From Comamonas aquatica NBRC 14918 (lineage in GTDB: Bacteria > Pseudomonadota > Gammaproteobacteria > Burkholderiales > Burkholderiaceae_C): DNA of 64,000 nt. The stretch covers positions 1 to 64,000 of the forward strand of contig NZ_BBJR01000043.1 in NCBI RefSeq assembly GCF_000739875.1, read 5' to 3'. Position 1 is the first letter of the stretch. Each line of letters begins with the position of its first letter. This document shows positions 19,385 to 31,610 of this stretch, piece by piece. The notes beneath the pieces are model-generated. The model was given only the letters and a program-made list of their open reading frames with translations, did not search any database and was not told where the DNA came from. The translations under genes were made by a program, and so were the position numbers.

Positions 19385-19813
19385 TCAGCGCTTGCCCACC
19401 TTGGTCGTGCAGTCGGCACACTGGCCGTACAGCGACATGGAGTGATCCTGGATGCTCCAGCCCATGCGGTCGGCGATCATCTGCTGGCGCTTCTCGATCT
19501 CGGGGTCATAGAACTCCTCCACCTTGCCGCACGCCGTGCAGACGAAATGGTCGTGGTGCTGGCCCTCGTTGAGCTCGTACACCGCCTTGCCACTTTCGAA
19601 ATTGCTGCGCAGCAAGATGCCGGCCTGCTCGAACTGGGTCAGCACGCGGTAGACCGTCGCCAGACCAATGTCCGAACGCTCATCGAGCAGGACGCGAAAC
19701 ACGTCTTCGGCCGTCATATGGCGTTGCTTGCCACCCTGGAAAATCTCCAAGATCTTCAGGCGCGGCAGCGTCGCTTTCAGGCCTGTGCTTTTGAGGTCGT
19801 CGATGTTCTTCAT
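19385..19813 (-). CDS. fur: ferric uptake regulator Fur
   Basis: Iron-responsive repressor, cytosolic dimer. 142 residues starting [18 protein letters not shown], with the winged-helix recognition segment [18 protein letters not shown]. Metal sites: the HHDHFVC cluster, and structural Zn cysteines in CTAC and CADC. Start at 19813; upstream in-frame sequence overlaps the bamE promoter. A likely target in this window is the TonB receptor gene at 52-54 kb. Confidence 0.96.
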   Translation of the reverse strand: MKNIDDLKSTGLKATLPRLKILEIFQGGKQRHMTAEDVFRVLLDERSDIGLATVYRVLTQFEQAGILLRSNFESGKAVYELNEGQHHDHFVCTACGKVEEFYDPEIEKRQQMIADRMGWSIQDHSMSLYGQCADCTTKVGKR

Positions 19814-19924
19814 GGCGTAATTGAAAGTGGGTTGCGGCACAAGCTTACGACAGCTTGCCCCTGACAACAAAACGGCCCAAAACCGGGTGCGCAATTGCGC
19901 GCCAGCCCCGACAGCACCTGCCGC

Positions 19925-19930
19925 TACAAT
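19925..19930 (+). promoter_or_regulatory. candidate -10 box of bamE
   Basis: TACAAT 31 bp before the bamE ATG in the 147-bp fur/bamE divergent region. No good -35 at 16-18 bp is visible, so this is tentative. Confidence 0.35.
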
Positions 19931-19960
19931 GGGCCAGATCATATCCTTGGCTTATTACCC

Positions 19961-20506
19961 ATGCATGTACACGCCCGTTGTCGCCTCCGGGTGGCGCTGA
20001 CCCTGTCTCTCGTCTCGCTGCTGGCCGCATGTAGCAGCGTGAGTGAAACCACCCGCAATGCCATGAGCTCCATCACCCCCTATAAGGTGGAAGTGGTGCA
20101 AGGCAATTTCGTCTCGCGCGAACAGGTGCAGGCCCTGCAGCCTGGCATGAGCCGCCAGCAGGTGCGTGAAATCCTGGGCACGCCCCTGGTCACCAGCGTT
20201 TTTCACGCCGACCGCTGGGACTATGTGTTCACCATCCAGCGCCAGGGGGTGGAAGCCCAGAACCGCAAGCTGAACGTCTTCTTCGAAGGCGAACGCTTCG
20301 TGCGGGCCGAAGGCGATGAAATGCCCTCGGAATCTGAATTTGTGGCCACTCTGGGCAAGCCCACCGGCAAGCTGAAGGTGCCCAACCTGCAGGCCTCCGA
20401 AGAGCAGCTGGCCAAGTTTCCGGCCGCCAAGCCCAAGGCTGCGGACGCTGTCGCCCGCGACACCGCGCAACCCCAGCGCAGCTACCCCCCGCTGGAAGCC
20501 AACTGA
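19961..20506 (+). CDS. bamE: outer membrane protein assembly factor BamE
   Basis: Lipoprotein of the BAM complex that folds beta-barrel proteins. Signal peptide ends in LLAAC with Cys24; SmpA/OmlA fold blocks follow ([26 protein letters not shown], in two parts, then DRWDYVF). 181 residues, longer than E. coli (113) because of a charged Ala/Lys/Pro-rich tail common in beta-proteobacteria. Divergent from fur and followed 98 bp later by dapB, a frequent arrangement. Confidence 0.93.
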   Translation: MHVHARCRLRVALTLSLVSLLAACSSVSETTRNAMSSITPYKVEVVQGNFVSREQVQALQPGMSRQQVREILGTPLVTSVFHADRWDYVFTIQRQGVEAQNRKLNVFFEGERFVRAEGDEMPSESEFVATLGKPTGKLKVPNLQASEEQLAKFPAAKPKAADAVARDTAQPQRSYPPLEAN

Positions 20507-20604
20507 ATTTCTCTGCACATGCGCCTTGGCATGCTGCACACGGGCCGCTCGGTGCCTCAGGCGCTGGAGCGGCTTTGCACGTTCGACACACTGACAGGAT
20601 TGCT

Positions 20605-21432
20605 ATGACCGCCACCTCTTCGACCCCTCGCCTGCGCATCGCCATCGCAGGCGCATCTGGCCGCATGGGCCGCATGCTGGTAGAGGCCATCCAGAACAGC
20701 AAAGACTGCATGCTGACAGCGGCCCTGGACCTGCCCGGCAGCCTGGCCCTAGGCACCGATGCCGCCGCCTTTCTGGGCCAGAACAGCGGTGCGCTGATCG
20801 AAAGCGACCTGCACAGTGCACTGTCCAAGGCCGATTTCCTGATCGACTTCACCCGCCCCGAAGGGACACTGGAGCACCTGGCCGTGTGCGCCGAGCTGGG
20901 CGTCAAGGTAGTGATTGGCACCACCGGTTTCAGCGATGCGCAAAAGGCCCAGATTGCCGCCTACGCGCAAAAGACCGCCATCATGCTGGCGCCCAACATG
21001 AGCGTGGGTGTCAACGTCACACTGAAGCTGCTGGAGATGGCCGCCAAGGCGCTGGATACCGGCTACGACATCGAGATCGTCGAGGCCCACCACAAGCACA
21101 AGGTGGATGCGCCCTCGGGCACCGCCATCAAGATGGGCGAAGTGATTGCCGAAGCCCAGGGCACCAAGCTGGAAGACCGCGCCGTCTACGAGCGCTTTGG
21201 CCACACCGGGGAGCGCAAGGAAAACACCATCGGGTTTGCCACAGTGCGTGGCGGCGACATCGTGGGCGACCACACCGTGTTGTTTGCCGGCACGGGCGAG
21301 CGCATCGAGATCACACACAAATCCAGCAGCCGCGCCACCTATGCCGAAGGCAGCCTGCGCGCCGTGCGCTTCCTGGCCACCCAGGCGCAGGGCCAGTTCG
21401 ACATGTTCGACGTACTGAACCTGCGCGCCTGA
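20605..21432 (+). CDS. dapB: 4-hydroxy-tetrahydrodipicolinate reductase
   Basis: NAD(P)H-dependent reductase of lysine/diaminopimelate synthesis. 275 residues. Nucleotide loop GASGRMGR at 16-23 and the catalytic block [15 protein letters not shown]. Start at [16 protein letters not shown] with no extension needed. Convergent with the diguanylate cyclase gene. Confidence 0.96.
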   Translation: MTATSSTPRLRIAIAGASGRMGRMLVEAIQNSKDCMLTAALDLPGSLALGTDAAAFLGQNSGALIESDLHSALSKADFLIDFTRPEGTLEHLAVCAELGVKVVIGTTGFSDAQKAQIAAYAQKTAIMLAPNMSVGVNVTLKLLEMAAKALDTGYDIEIVEAHHKHKVDAPSGTAIKMGEVIAEAQGTKLEDRAVYERFGHTGERKENTIGFATVRGGDIVGDHTVLFAGTGERIEITHKSSSRATYAEGSLRAVRFLATQAQGQFDMFDVLNLRA

Positions 21433-21441
21433 ACACCGCCT

Positions 21442-21473
21442 GCGCAGCCCGGCCCGCAGGCCCCGGGCTGCGC
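21442..21473. terminator. hairpin between convergent dapB and diguanylate cyclase genes
   Basis: Perfect 11-bp stem GCGCAGCCCGG/CCGGGCTGCGC with a 10-nt loop and no T-run. It may act as a bidirectional stop or RNA end; the lack of a T-run lowers confidence. Confidence 0.5.
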
Positions 21474-21481
21474 GGGCGGGC

Positions 21482-22840
21482 TCAGCCTTCCAGCTCGGCC
21501 ACCTGCACCCGGTTGCGACCGGCGGTCTTGGCGCGGTACAGCGCCGCATCGCTTTGGCGCAGGATGCGCTGGTAGTCGGGATGGCCGTCGAAGGTCGCCA
21601 CCCCCACGCTGATGGTGACGCCCTGGGTCTGGTTGCGCGGCAGCTGAAAGCGCACCTGCTCCACCTGCTTGCGCAGCTTCTCGGCCACGCGCTGGGCCCC
21701 TTCGCTGCCGGTATCGACCAGCACCATCAGGAACTCCTCGCCCCCCAGGCGGAACAGGTAATCCCCCCCGCGGATGTTGTGGCTCAGCAGCGCCGCCATC
21801 TGCTGCAGCACCATGTCGCCACCCTCGTGGCCATGCTGGTCGTTGATCTGCTTGAAGAAGTCGATGTCGATGGTCAGCACGCTGAACGCCGCAGCGCTCT
21901 TGCGCGCATAGGACACCTCCTTGGACAGCACCACGGGCAGGAACTTGCGGTTGAGCAGTTGCGTCAGCACGTCGCGCCCGGCATCCAGTTCGCTATTCTG
22001 CGTGAACAAGGCCTCCAGATTCATGGCCATGTGACGAACCTGTTCGTGCAGCTGCAGCAGCGGCTGCGCCACCTCGCCGCCCTTGGCACGCATCAGGGCG
22101 GGCAGCAGCTCCTGGTCGATGCGTTCGATGGCGTCCAGAATGCTCTGCGCGGCCGGGGCGCCCTGGAACATGTCGGCGCCTTTGTGGCGGAACCACAGCC
22201 CGAAATTGGACGAGGCTAGGCTGCTCAGCGGCTGGCTTTCCGCGCCCAGCGCGTGCAGGTACAGGCACTGGTTCTCCCAGGCCAGCAGCTCGGCGCGCCG
22301 CTGCTCGCGCACGGTCGTGAGGTTCTGCGTCACGGAGAACAGGCGGTACGCCTCCTTGGTGCGCGAATTGCTGTCGCGCGACACCGCATAGCCTTGCGAC
22401 ATCGCCTCCATGGCGTGGTCGATCACGGCGGCCACCATCTGGCTGGCCAGCGTCTGCTGCTCGGGATGGTGCTGCGCCAGCAGGTGGTGCCAGCCGTCCT
22501 TGAGCCGGCGCGCGCCGCGCAGCACCAGGTGCACGGGCACGTCCACCCGCGCATGGATTTCACCGATCTTGACTTGGTGCTGCACCAGGGGCTCCAGGTC
22601 ATCCTCCGGCTGCGCGCTCAGCACCTGGGCAATCCACTGGCGCATGGACCCCATCAAACGGGCATGCACCTGTTCGTGCGACAGCAGGCCCGCCGCGGCC
22701 TCGTCTTCCAGCATGGCGCTGTAAAAGTGCTCGGCCAGCGCCTGGTTGTGGGCCTGTGCCATCTCCGCCACCAAGCACCGGATCTGCGGGGAAAAACTCG
22801 ACAACAGGCGACGCCATTGGTTGGCATAGAAAGAAGGCAT
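21482..22840 (-). CDS. globin-coupled diguanylate cyclase (DosC-like)
   Basis: Probable oxygen-sensing enzyme that makes cyclic di-GMP. 452 residues. The N-terminal half resembles the sensor globin of E. coli DosC: proximal His96 in KIGEIHARVDVPVH and distal Tyr40 in EHFYSAM. A helical linker follows, including FGLWFRHKGADMF (213-225), shared with DosC. The C-terminal GGDEF domain has an intact GGEEF active site (366-370) and an RxxD inhibitory site (RGGD, 357-360) five residues earlier. Start MPSFYANQWRR. Soluble, with no membrane segment. No partner phosphodiesterase gene (DosP type) is in the window. Confidence 0.88.
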   Translation of the reverse strand: MPSFYANQWRRLLSSFSPQIRCLVAEMAQAHNQALAEHFYSAMLEDEAAAGLLSHEQVHARLMGSMRQWIAQVLSAQPEDDLEPLVQHQVKIGEIHARVDVPVHLVLRGARRLKDGWHHLLAQHHPEQQTLASQMVAAVIDHAMEAMSQGYAVSRDSNSRTKEAYRLFSVTQNLTTVREQRRAELLAWENQCLYLHALGAESQPLSSLASSNFGLWFRHKGADMFQGAPAAQSILDAIERIDQELLPALMRAKGGEVAQPLLQLHEQVRHMAMNLEALFTQNSELDAGRDVLTQLLNRKFLPVVLSKEVSYARKSAAAFSVLTIDIDFFKQINDQHGHEGGDMVLQQMAALLSHNIRGGDYLFRLGGEEFLMVLVDTGSEGAQRVAEKLRKQVEQVRFQLPRNQTQGVTISVGVATFDGHPDYQRILRQSDAALYRAKTAGRNRVQVAELEG

Positions 22841-22954
22841 GGGACAGGCAGACAAAGCCAAAACCTTGCAGTCTGCCCAGAACTGCCCAAACCTGCGCCT
22901 GGGGCCCACAAACCCCGCGCCCGCATCCGAGTTCTAGGCCCCGGCTTGCGGGCA

Positions 22955-22987
22955 TAAAAAAACCCGCAGCGGGTGAACCGTGCGGGT
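22955..22987 (-). terminator. intrinsic terminator of ssb
   Basis: On the minus strand, ACCCGCA pairs with TGCGGGT across a 12-nt loop, followed by seven T, 23 bp past the ssb stop. Confidence 0.75.
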
Positions 22988-23009
22988 GGTGCGATCAGGC
23001 TGTGGCCGT

Positions 23010-23576
23010 TCAGAACGGAATGTCGTCGTCCATGTCGTCAAAGCCGGAGGCTGCGCGCTGGGGCGGTGGGGCCATGGGCGCGGGGGCCGCCGCGGGCGGG
23101 GCCATGCGCTGCTGGGGTGCGGCCTGGCGCGGTGCGGGCGCTGGCGCGCGGCGTGGGGCCTGGGCCTCGTAGCCACCGTTGTCGCCATAGCCGGCGTCAT
23201 CGCCATAGCCCTGGTTCTGGTTGCCGCCGCCCATGCCCTGGCGGCTACCCAGCATCTGCATACTGTCGGCACGGATTTCGGTGGCGTAGCGCTCCTGGCC
23301 GGTGGCCTGGTCGGTCCACTTGCGCGTGCGCAGGCTGCCTTCCACATAGACCTGCGAGCCCTTGCGCAGGTACTGGCCGACGATCTCGGCCAGGCGGCCG
23401 TTGAAGACCACGCGGTGCCACTCGGTGGATTCCTTGTTCTCGCCGGTGTTCTTGTCACGCCAGCGGTCGGTGGTGGCGATGGTGACATTGGCGACCTGGT
23501 CCCCGCTGGGGAAAGTGCGCATTTCGGGGTCGCGCCCCAAGTTGCCGACGATGATGACCTTGTTGACGGATGCCAT
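23010..23576 (-). CDS. ssb: single-stranded DNA-binding protein
   Basis: Replication/repair/recombination SSB. 188 residues: OB-fold in the first about 110 ([20 protein letters not shown]), a Gly/Gln/Pro/Ala-rich disordered linker, and the acidic tip DDMDDDIPF that recruits partner proteins. uvrA and an MFS gene lie upstream, an order common in beta-proteobacteria. Confidence 0.96.
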   Translation of the reverse strand: MASVNKVIIVGNLGRDPEMRTFPSGDQVANVTIATTDRWRDKNTGENKESTEWHRVVFNGRLAEIVGQYLRKGSQVYVEGSLRTRKWTDQATGQERYATEIRADSMQMLGSRQGMGGGNQNQGYGDDAGYGDNGGYEAQAPRRAPAPAPRQAAPQQRMAPPAAAPAPMAPPPQRAASGFDDMDDDIPF

Positions 23577-23755
23577 GGTGAATACCTTTGTGCAAGTAGC
23601 GCGGGCAAAAAGTGGGGAGGTTCCCGCGCCAGATCAGTGAGTGCAGCACCCCCCGGTATGACTGCAGGCTGGCAGCATACCGCACCTGCCGCGCGTCGTG
23701 CAGCCCCGCACAACAACACCTGTGCGCCTGCCGGACATGCGGCGCAGGACGTTTC

Positions 23756-23848
23756 AAAAATCAGAGCAGGCCGCGCTGATTTAGAAATGGCTTCCATGCA
23801 TTTCCGCATGGAAGCCATTAATCAGCCAGCGCTAGATGCTCTGTTTTT
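23756..23848. repeat. dispersed hairpin repeat R4: about 90-bp palindrome
   Basis: Inner stem is a perfect 14 bp, AATGGCTTCCATGC/GCATGGAAGCCATT, with loop ATTTCC (23786-23819). Outside it CTGATT/AATCAG pair (23776-23781 with 23820-23825), and CAGAGCA (23762-23768) pairs with TGCTCTG (23837-23843). The outer arms match the dispersed family (minus strand AGCATCTAGCGC; compare AGCTGCTAGCGC in R6 and R11). It starts at the MFS stop codon and ends in a T-run on the minus strand, so it probably ends that transcript. Confidence 0.75.
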
Positions 23849-25029
23849 TAATGACGTGGCGCACGCCCAATCGGCTGCAGCGGCCAGGTGATCACCAGCC
23901 ACAGCAGCATCAGCGCCGCCGTGGCCGTGAACAGGGCCGGCATGCCGCCCCACTTGGCCAGCCCCCCGCCCAAAAAGCCACCAGCAAACAGCCCCAACGA
24001 CTGCAGGGTGTTGTACGCCCCCAGGGCCGCGCCACGCAGCGCCGCAGGGGCCATGCGCGAGACCAGGCTGGGCTGGCTGGCCTCCAGCGCGTTGAAGCCC
24101 ACGAAGAACAGGAACATCAGCCCGCCCAGCAGCGCCAGCGAGGCCGGCAGCACCGCCTGGGCCACGGCCCCCAGGCCGATCTGCACCACCAAGATCAGGC
24201 CGATGGAGCCCAGCAGGGCGGCGCGCAGACGCCCCCGGCGCTCCAGGGCAAACAAACCGCCCATGGCGACGAAGGACAGCACCACGGCCGGCAGGTACAG
24301 CTTCCAGTGCACATCCTTGGCCAGCCCGGCCGACACCAGCAGCGCCGGCACGGCCACCCACATCGCCATCTGCACGGTGTGCAGCAGGAACACGCCGGCG
24401 TTCAGGCGCAGCAGATCGGGGTGCTGCCACAGCTCGGACGCCTTGCCGCGCGGTGCGTCCGAGTGCCGGACCGGCTCGGGCGGCACCACCAACAGCACCA
24501 CGGCGATGCCGGCCAGCGTGAGTGCAAAGGTCAAGCCGAAAATGCCGGGCAGCCCGCCCCAGGCCGCCAGCAGCGGGCTGAGCACCAGGGCCAGCGCAAA
24601 CATCAGGCCGATGGAGCCACCCACCAGGGCCATGGCCTTGGTGCGCACGCTGTCACGCGTCAGGTCGGCCATCAGCGCCGTCACGGCGGCCGAGACCGCG
24701 CCCGCGCCCTGCAGCGCCCGCCCGGCCATCAGCCCGAGCAGGGAATCGGCCAGGGCGGCCACCAGGCTGCCCAGCGCGAACACGGCCAGCCCGGCCACGA
24801 TGACGCGCTTGCGGCCCCAGCGGTCCGAGGCCAGGCCCAGCGGCAGCTGGAACACGGCCTGCGTCAGCCCGTACAGGCCCATGGCCAAGCCCACCAGGGC
24901 CGCGTCCTGGCCGCCCGGGTATTTGGCCGCCTCCAGCGCGAACACCGGCAGCACCAGGAACAGCCCCAGCATGCGCAGCGCAAAAATCAGCGCCAGGCTG
25001 GCGCTGGCGCGGCGCTCCAGCGGGGTCAT
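23848..25029 (-). CDS. MFS transporter (YajR-like exporter)
   Basis: Major facilitator superfamily protein, 393 residues, 12 predicted membrane helices. The loop 2-3 signature reads [13 protein letters not shown]; motif C-like glycines lie in [14 protein letters not shown]. The N-terminal half resembles YajR/drug exporters; substrate unknown. ATG at 25029 (MTPLERRAS) has a poor ribosome binding site; an in-frame GTG at 25089 is an alternative. Divergent from uvrA. Confidence 0.85.
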   Translation of the reverse strand: MTPLERRASASLALIFALRMLGLFLVLPVFALEAAKYPGGQDAALVGLAMGLYGLTQAVFQLPLGLASDRWGRKRVIVAGLAVFALGSLVAALADSLLGLMAGRALQGAGAVSAAVTALMADLTRDSVRTKAMALVGGSIGLMFALALVLSPLLAAWGGLPGIFGLTFALTLAGIAVVLLVVPPEPVRHSDAPRGKASELWQHPDLLRLNAGVFLLHTVQMAMWVAVPALLVSAGLAKDVHWKLYLPAVVLSFVAMGGLFALERRGRLRAALLGSIGLILVVQIGLGAVAQAVLPASLALLGGLMFLFFVGFNALEASQPSLVSRMAPAALRGAALGAYNTLQSLGLFAGGFLGGGLAKWGGMPALFTATAALMLLWLVITWPLQPIGRAPRH

Positions 25030-25115
25030 CGTGCTGCCGACGGCGGTGTCAGGCGAGGTGGAGGGGGTATCGGTGTGGGGCTGGGACACGCAACAAAACC
25101 AAGGTGGAACGGCAC

Positions 25116-25162
25116 AAAAAAGCCGCAATCCGCGGCGCACGGAGCCCCGGTACAGCGGCTCC
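25116..25162 (-). promoter_or_regulatory. possible leader attenuator of the MFS gene
   Basis: In the divergent uvrA/MFS region, minus strand: hairpin GCCGC/GCGGC (25122-25136) followed by six T, an intrinsic-terminator shape upstream of the MFS start. A second stem, GGAGCC/GGCTCC (25141-25162), lies just 5' of it. A terminator before the gene it precedes suggests attenuation, or a stop for antisense transcripts of uvrA. Confidence 0.35.
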
Positions 25163-25225
25163 AACAAGTCCTTATTGTCTGCGATTGGGCAGATGACCGC
25201 CACACACCGGGCGGGCCAAATCTCT

Positions 25226-28276
<3,051 letters not shown>

Positions 28277-28288
28277 GTCCGCCCTCAG

Positions 28289-28316
28289 CCAGCTAGGCCG
28301 ATGGCGGCCTAGCTGG
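28289..28316. terminator. strong hairpin between convergent uvrA and pilus operon
   Basis: Perfect 12-bp stem CCAGCTAGGCCG/CGGCCTAGCTGG with loop ATGG. No T-run on either strand. Confidence 0.55.
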
Positions 28317-28351
28317 CCCTCGGTCCGCTGCGCGGCCGACTCCACCAGTGG

Positions 28352-30526
28352 CTACAGATAGCGCGACCACTGGACCTGCACCTGGGCATTGGGGTCCGTG
28401 GACTCGCCGCCCGTGCCCGGGGTACCGGGCTTGCCCCCGCCAGGGTCCATGGTTTTGGGCAGGTTGCGCAAATCAAAGGTGGTGCTGCCTCCCATGGAAT
28501 TCTTGGCCGCCGTACCCTGCGCCAGGGCGGTGACATAGCCATGCACCGTGGTGCTGCCGCCGCTGGTGAATTCGTTGCCGGCCTTGACGCTGCCATAGAT
28601 GTAGGCCGAAGAGCCCAGCGTGATGTTGCCGCCAACATAGCTGGCCAGATCCGCATAGTTCTCATCGCTGCGGCTGCCTGCCAGCATGGCGTAATTGCCC
28701 AGGCCTTCCAGGCCAGTCTGCAGGTACTTGGCTCCGGCCTTGTCGCACAGGTCCGTGGGGTACAGCCCCGGAAAGTAGCTGTTCTCGCACACCCCGGTCG
28801 GCGCATACTGCACGCCATCCACCCGGCCGCTGTAGCCGGCGTAATTCGGGGCGTAGACGCTGGTGCCGCCTGCCGTGGTAATGTTGCTGCTGGCAATGAA
28901 GGTGTTGTAGTACACGCCATTGCCCACCTCGAGATTGCCCTGGAACCACGCGATGCCGGGCGCGGCACTGGTGCCGTTGATGGACCACGTCTGGGTTTTG
29001 CTGTTGAAGGCAAAGCAGCTGTTGTACTCCGAATAGCCCTTGCACAGCGTGATGGACTGAGCGGGCAGGGGGTCGGCGCAGCGCACGGAAGACCCGCTCC
29101 CCGTCACCTTGGTGCACAGACGATCCTTGTAAGGCCCGCTGTCATAGTCCGCCAGGAAGTATTCGCCATCCTGAATCCCGGCCACGTGGCGCACCACCAC
29201 TTTCTTGGAACCGGCTGCATTCACGAAGAACACATAGTTCGCCAGGTGGCGCACATCGTTCGCATTGAAGGTCTCTTTCGCCGCCTCCACCTTGGCCACC
29301 GCCGACACATCGACCACCAATCCACTGGTGACCTGGACATTGATCTTGTTGTTCCAGTTGGGTTTGCTCACGGTGCCACCGACGCGCCCCCCTGCCACCG
29401 TCGCATCGCTGTTGACCGTCAGCTTGCCCTGGGCCGTCAGTGCGGTCACCGTACCCGAAGCCAGCGTGACATCGCCCGCCGTCTGCACCTGGCGCGCGCC
29501 GGCACTGCCGGCACTCAGGTCAACCCCCCGCACCGCGGGCGCCGCACAGGTGGACGCAGCGGCGGAATTCCAGGGCGGGCTGTAACCGGGGGCCGCACAG
29601 GCGCCCACGTCCTCGGGATTGACCCGGGCGTACACCTCGCCGTTCTGCGACACCCCGGACTCCAGCTTGGCTGAACCGTTGGCCCGCAACACGCCCGGCA
29701 CGCTGGCCCCGCCCAGCACGCAGGCATTGCGGCGGGCGTTGATCGTCTTGGCCGTCACGCTGCCGTCAATGAACACGTCGCAGTTCGCGTGCAGCTCATC
29801 GAAGGAGGAGCCGCTGCCGATCCGGATCGAACCGGTCGAAGTGATCTTCTTGACCCCGGTGATGGAGTTGCCGTCGGTGGAGACATCGCCGATCACCGAA
29901 ATCTCATAGGCCTCGGCCCCCGCATCCTGCAGCACATTGATGCTGCCCCCCAGCTTCAGGTTGCGGCTGAACGTGATCACCCGATGATCGGGCTGCGCCG
30001 GTGTGCCACCGTTGCCGCCCGTGCCCTCCTCGCCATTGCCACCACTGCCGGGCATGGCATAGACGACTTCCAGGCCCACACGGGCCTCGGCCGGAGACCC
30101 TTGCGCCGTCATGCCCACGATCTGCGCGGTCACGGTCTTGGCCGTCGTGTTCACGGCCGTGAGCTGCGCCTCGACCACCCCGTCGACGCCTTCGCCCTGC
30201 AAGGTCAGCGTCTGCGGGAACGTGGCCCCCATCAACTGGGTCCACTGACCCTGCTGCCGGACATGCTGCAGGTACTGACGCACCAGTTCCGCGCCGGTCC
30301 AGGCCTTGAGCTGCGCCTGCGTCTGGGCGTGGTTGCTCAGGGTATAGACCTGCTGCTGGCGCAAGTACGCCGACGAGCCCAGCACCATGACCGTCAGCGT
30401 CAGCCCGACCAGCAACAACAGCAACACGGTGGCCACACCCTGCTGCCTACCGGCATGCCCTGGCCTGTGACCCCGCGCAGATGCTCGCTGCCCAGGCTTG
30501 TGCCCCCCCCATGCCCGTACTTCCAT
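28352..30526 (-). CDS. large PilX-like pilus assembly protein with predicted beta-helix region
   Basis: 724 residues, far longer than ordinary PilX (about 170-200). N-terminus: a 30-residue basic leader, then a PilX-type helix QQGVATVLLLLLVGLTLTV (28-46) and GAELVRQYLQ. No Glu at +5 after Gly30. From about residue 150 it is Gly/Ser/Thr/Val-rich with repeating short strands (for example NVLQDAG, VIGDVSTDG, STGSIRIGSGS, NCDVFIDGSV), like bactofilin or polymer-forming beta-helices. It has several Cys in the C-terminal half and a Pro/Gly-rich end. ATG overlaps the pilW stop by one base. Last gene of the pilus operon, where pilY1 is usually found. Confidence 0.72.
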   Translation of the reverse strand: MEVRAWGGHKPGQRASARGHRPGHAGRQQGVATVLLLLLVGLTLTVMVLGSSAYLRQQQVYTLSNHAQTQAQLKAWTGAELVRQYLQHVRQQGQWTQLMGATFPQTLTLQGEGVDGVVEAQLTAVNTTAKTVTAQIVGMTAQGSPAEARVGLEVVYAMPGSGGNGEEGTGGNGGTPAQPDHRVITFSRNLKLGGSINVLQDAGAEAYEISVIGDVSTDGNSITGVKKITSTGSIRIGSGSSFDELHANCDVFIDGSVTAKTINARRNACVLGGASVPGVLRANGSAKLESGVSQNGEVYARVNPEDVGACAAPGYSPPWNSAAASTCAAPAVRGVDLSAGSAGARQVQTAGDVTLASGTVTALTAQGKLTVNSDATVAGGRVGGTVSKPNWNNKINVQVTSGLVVDVSAVAKVEAAKETFNANDVRHLANYVFFVNAAGSKKVVVRHVAGIQDGEYFLADYDSGPYKDRLCTKVTGSGSSVRCADPLPAQSITLCKGYSEYNSCFAFNSKTQTWSINGTSAAPGIAWFQGNLEVGNGVYYNTFIASSNITTAGGTSVYAPNYAGYSGRVDGVQYAPTGVCENSYFPGLYPTDLCDKAGAKYLQTGLEGLGNYAMLAGSRSDENYADLASYVGGNITLGSSAYIYGSVKAGNEFTSGGSTTVHGYVTALAQGTAAKNSMGGSTTFDLRNLPKTMDPGGGKPGTPGTGGESTDPNAQVQVQWSRYL

Positions 30527-31179
30527 CACGATGCCCTCATATTCGCCAGACAGATGCTGGTGTGCAGCACCTGGCCGCTGCTGCTGGTTGCACTGAACGT
30601 CAGGCGAACCTGTTCCGCGGCCGGCCCGATGCCGAACGGTGCACAGGTCGCCGTGCTTTGCGCCAGGGTGATGGCGCCCTGCGGCACACGGTCCAGACTG
30701 CGCGGCGTACCCCATGCCAGGCTGGACCAGGCCGTCACATTGGCGCAGGCCACCGGCCCCAGCAGGCGCAAGCCACCGCCTTGTGCCGGGGCCCACAGCA
30801 CCCGGCACTGCAACGCCCCGGTGATGTTGTCGCTCCACACCACGGCATTGCCCTGGCCATCGGCACTGTTCTGGCCGGTCAGCCGCTGGTGCTCGGCATC
30901 CCATGCCAGGTCCTTGAGCACCATGCCATGCGTGCCCCAGACGGCATCGGCAATTCCGAAGCCGGCCGACTGCAGGATCAACCCGGCCGACACGAAGCTG
31001 GCGTTGCGCTGCGCATTGGATTGGGCGTCCTGGCGGGCGTTCACCGTGGTCTTGACCATGCGCTGGAACAGCGACAGCGCCGCCAGGATGACGAGCATGG
31101 AAATGGCTAGCCCCACCAGCAAGCTGATCAGCGTCACGCCGCGCGGGCGCCGCATGCGGAAACCGGCCCCGCGCCTCAT
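30526..31179 (-). CDS. type IV pilus minor pilin, PilW-like
   Basis: 217-residue prepilin-like protein. After a basic leader, RPRGVTLISLLVGLAISML is a class III signal, but the residue five after the cleavage Gly is Ser instead of the usual Glu. A Cys-containing globular domain follows. It overlaps pilV by the ATGA 4-base junction and the next gene by one base, so it is translationally coupled. PilW assignment rests on size, order and the N-terminus. Confidence 0.75.
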   Translation of the reverse strand: MRRGAGFRMRRPRGVTLISLLVGLAISMLVILAALSLFQRMVKTTVNARQDAQSNAQRNASFVSAGLILQSAGFGIADAVWGTHGMVLKDLAWDAEHQRLTGQNSADGQGNAVVWSDNITGALQCRVLWAPAQGGGLRLLGPVACANVTAWSSLAWGTPRSLDRVPQGAITLAQSTATCAPFGIGPAAEQVRLTFSATSSSGQVLHTSICLANMRAS

Positions 31180-31610
31180 TGGTGGATCACCACGCTGCCC
31201 TGGCCCAGCAACTGCGTCGCCTGCGCATCACTGCCGGGAGTGGCGTAGCGCAGCTGCGTCACAACCGAGGTGATGGGCGCGGTCATCGCGGGCAAGCCGC
31301 CGCCAGCGGGCACCGTCACGCTCACCGACTGGGTCTGGCACTGCAGCGTCGGTGTCAGTTGCGCCGCACCGATCTGCAACGGCCCCACCGCCCCACCGCA
31401 CAGGGCCTGCAAGCCCTGCGACTCCAGGGCAAAGCGCATCTGGCCCAGGGCCAGATCCTGCGTATTGGCATAGCGCTGCTGCGCCAGGATGCGCGCCGTC
31501 GCGTACGACAGCCCCAGCCCCAGCACGCCCAGCAAGACCATGCCTACCAAAGCCTCCAGCAGCATCTCGCCACGCTGCTTTCGGCGCTCAGTACCACTGG
31601 ATCGTCTCAT
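31176..31610 (-). CDS. type IV pilus minor pilin, PilV-like
   Basis: 144 residues. Prepilin site QRG|EMLLEALVGMVLLG keeps the conserved Glu at +5. Start MRRSSGTERR (31610) lies inside the end of the upstream gene (23-base overlap). Minor pilins of this type prime pilus assembly in the inner membrane. Confidence 0.75.
   Translation of the reverse strand: MRRSSGTERRKQRGEMLLEALVGMVLLGVLGLGLSYATARILAQQRYANTQDLALGQMRFALESQGLQALCGGAVGPLQIGAAQLTPTLQCQTQSVSVTVPAGGGLPAMTAPITSVVTQLRYATPGSDAQATQLLGQGSVVIHQ

Noticed and set aside
23888-25225. Long N-terminal extension of uvrA frame across the MFS gene
   Set aside because: Ser/Arg/Pro-rich, antisense to the MFS gene; UvrA homology starts only after 25226.
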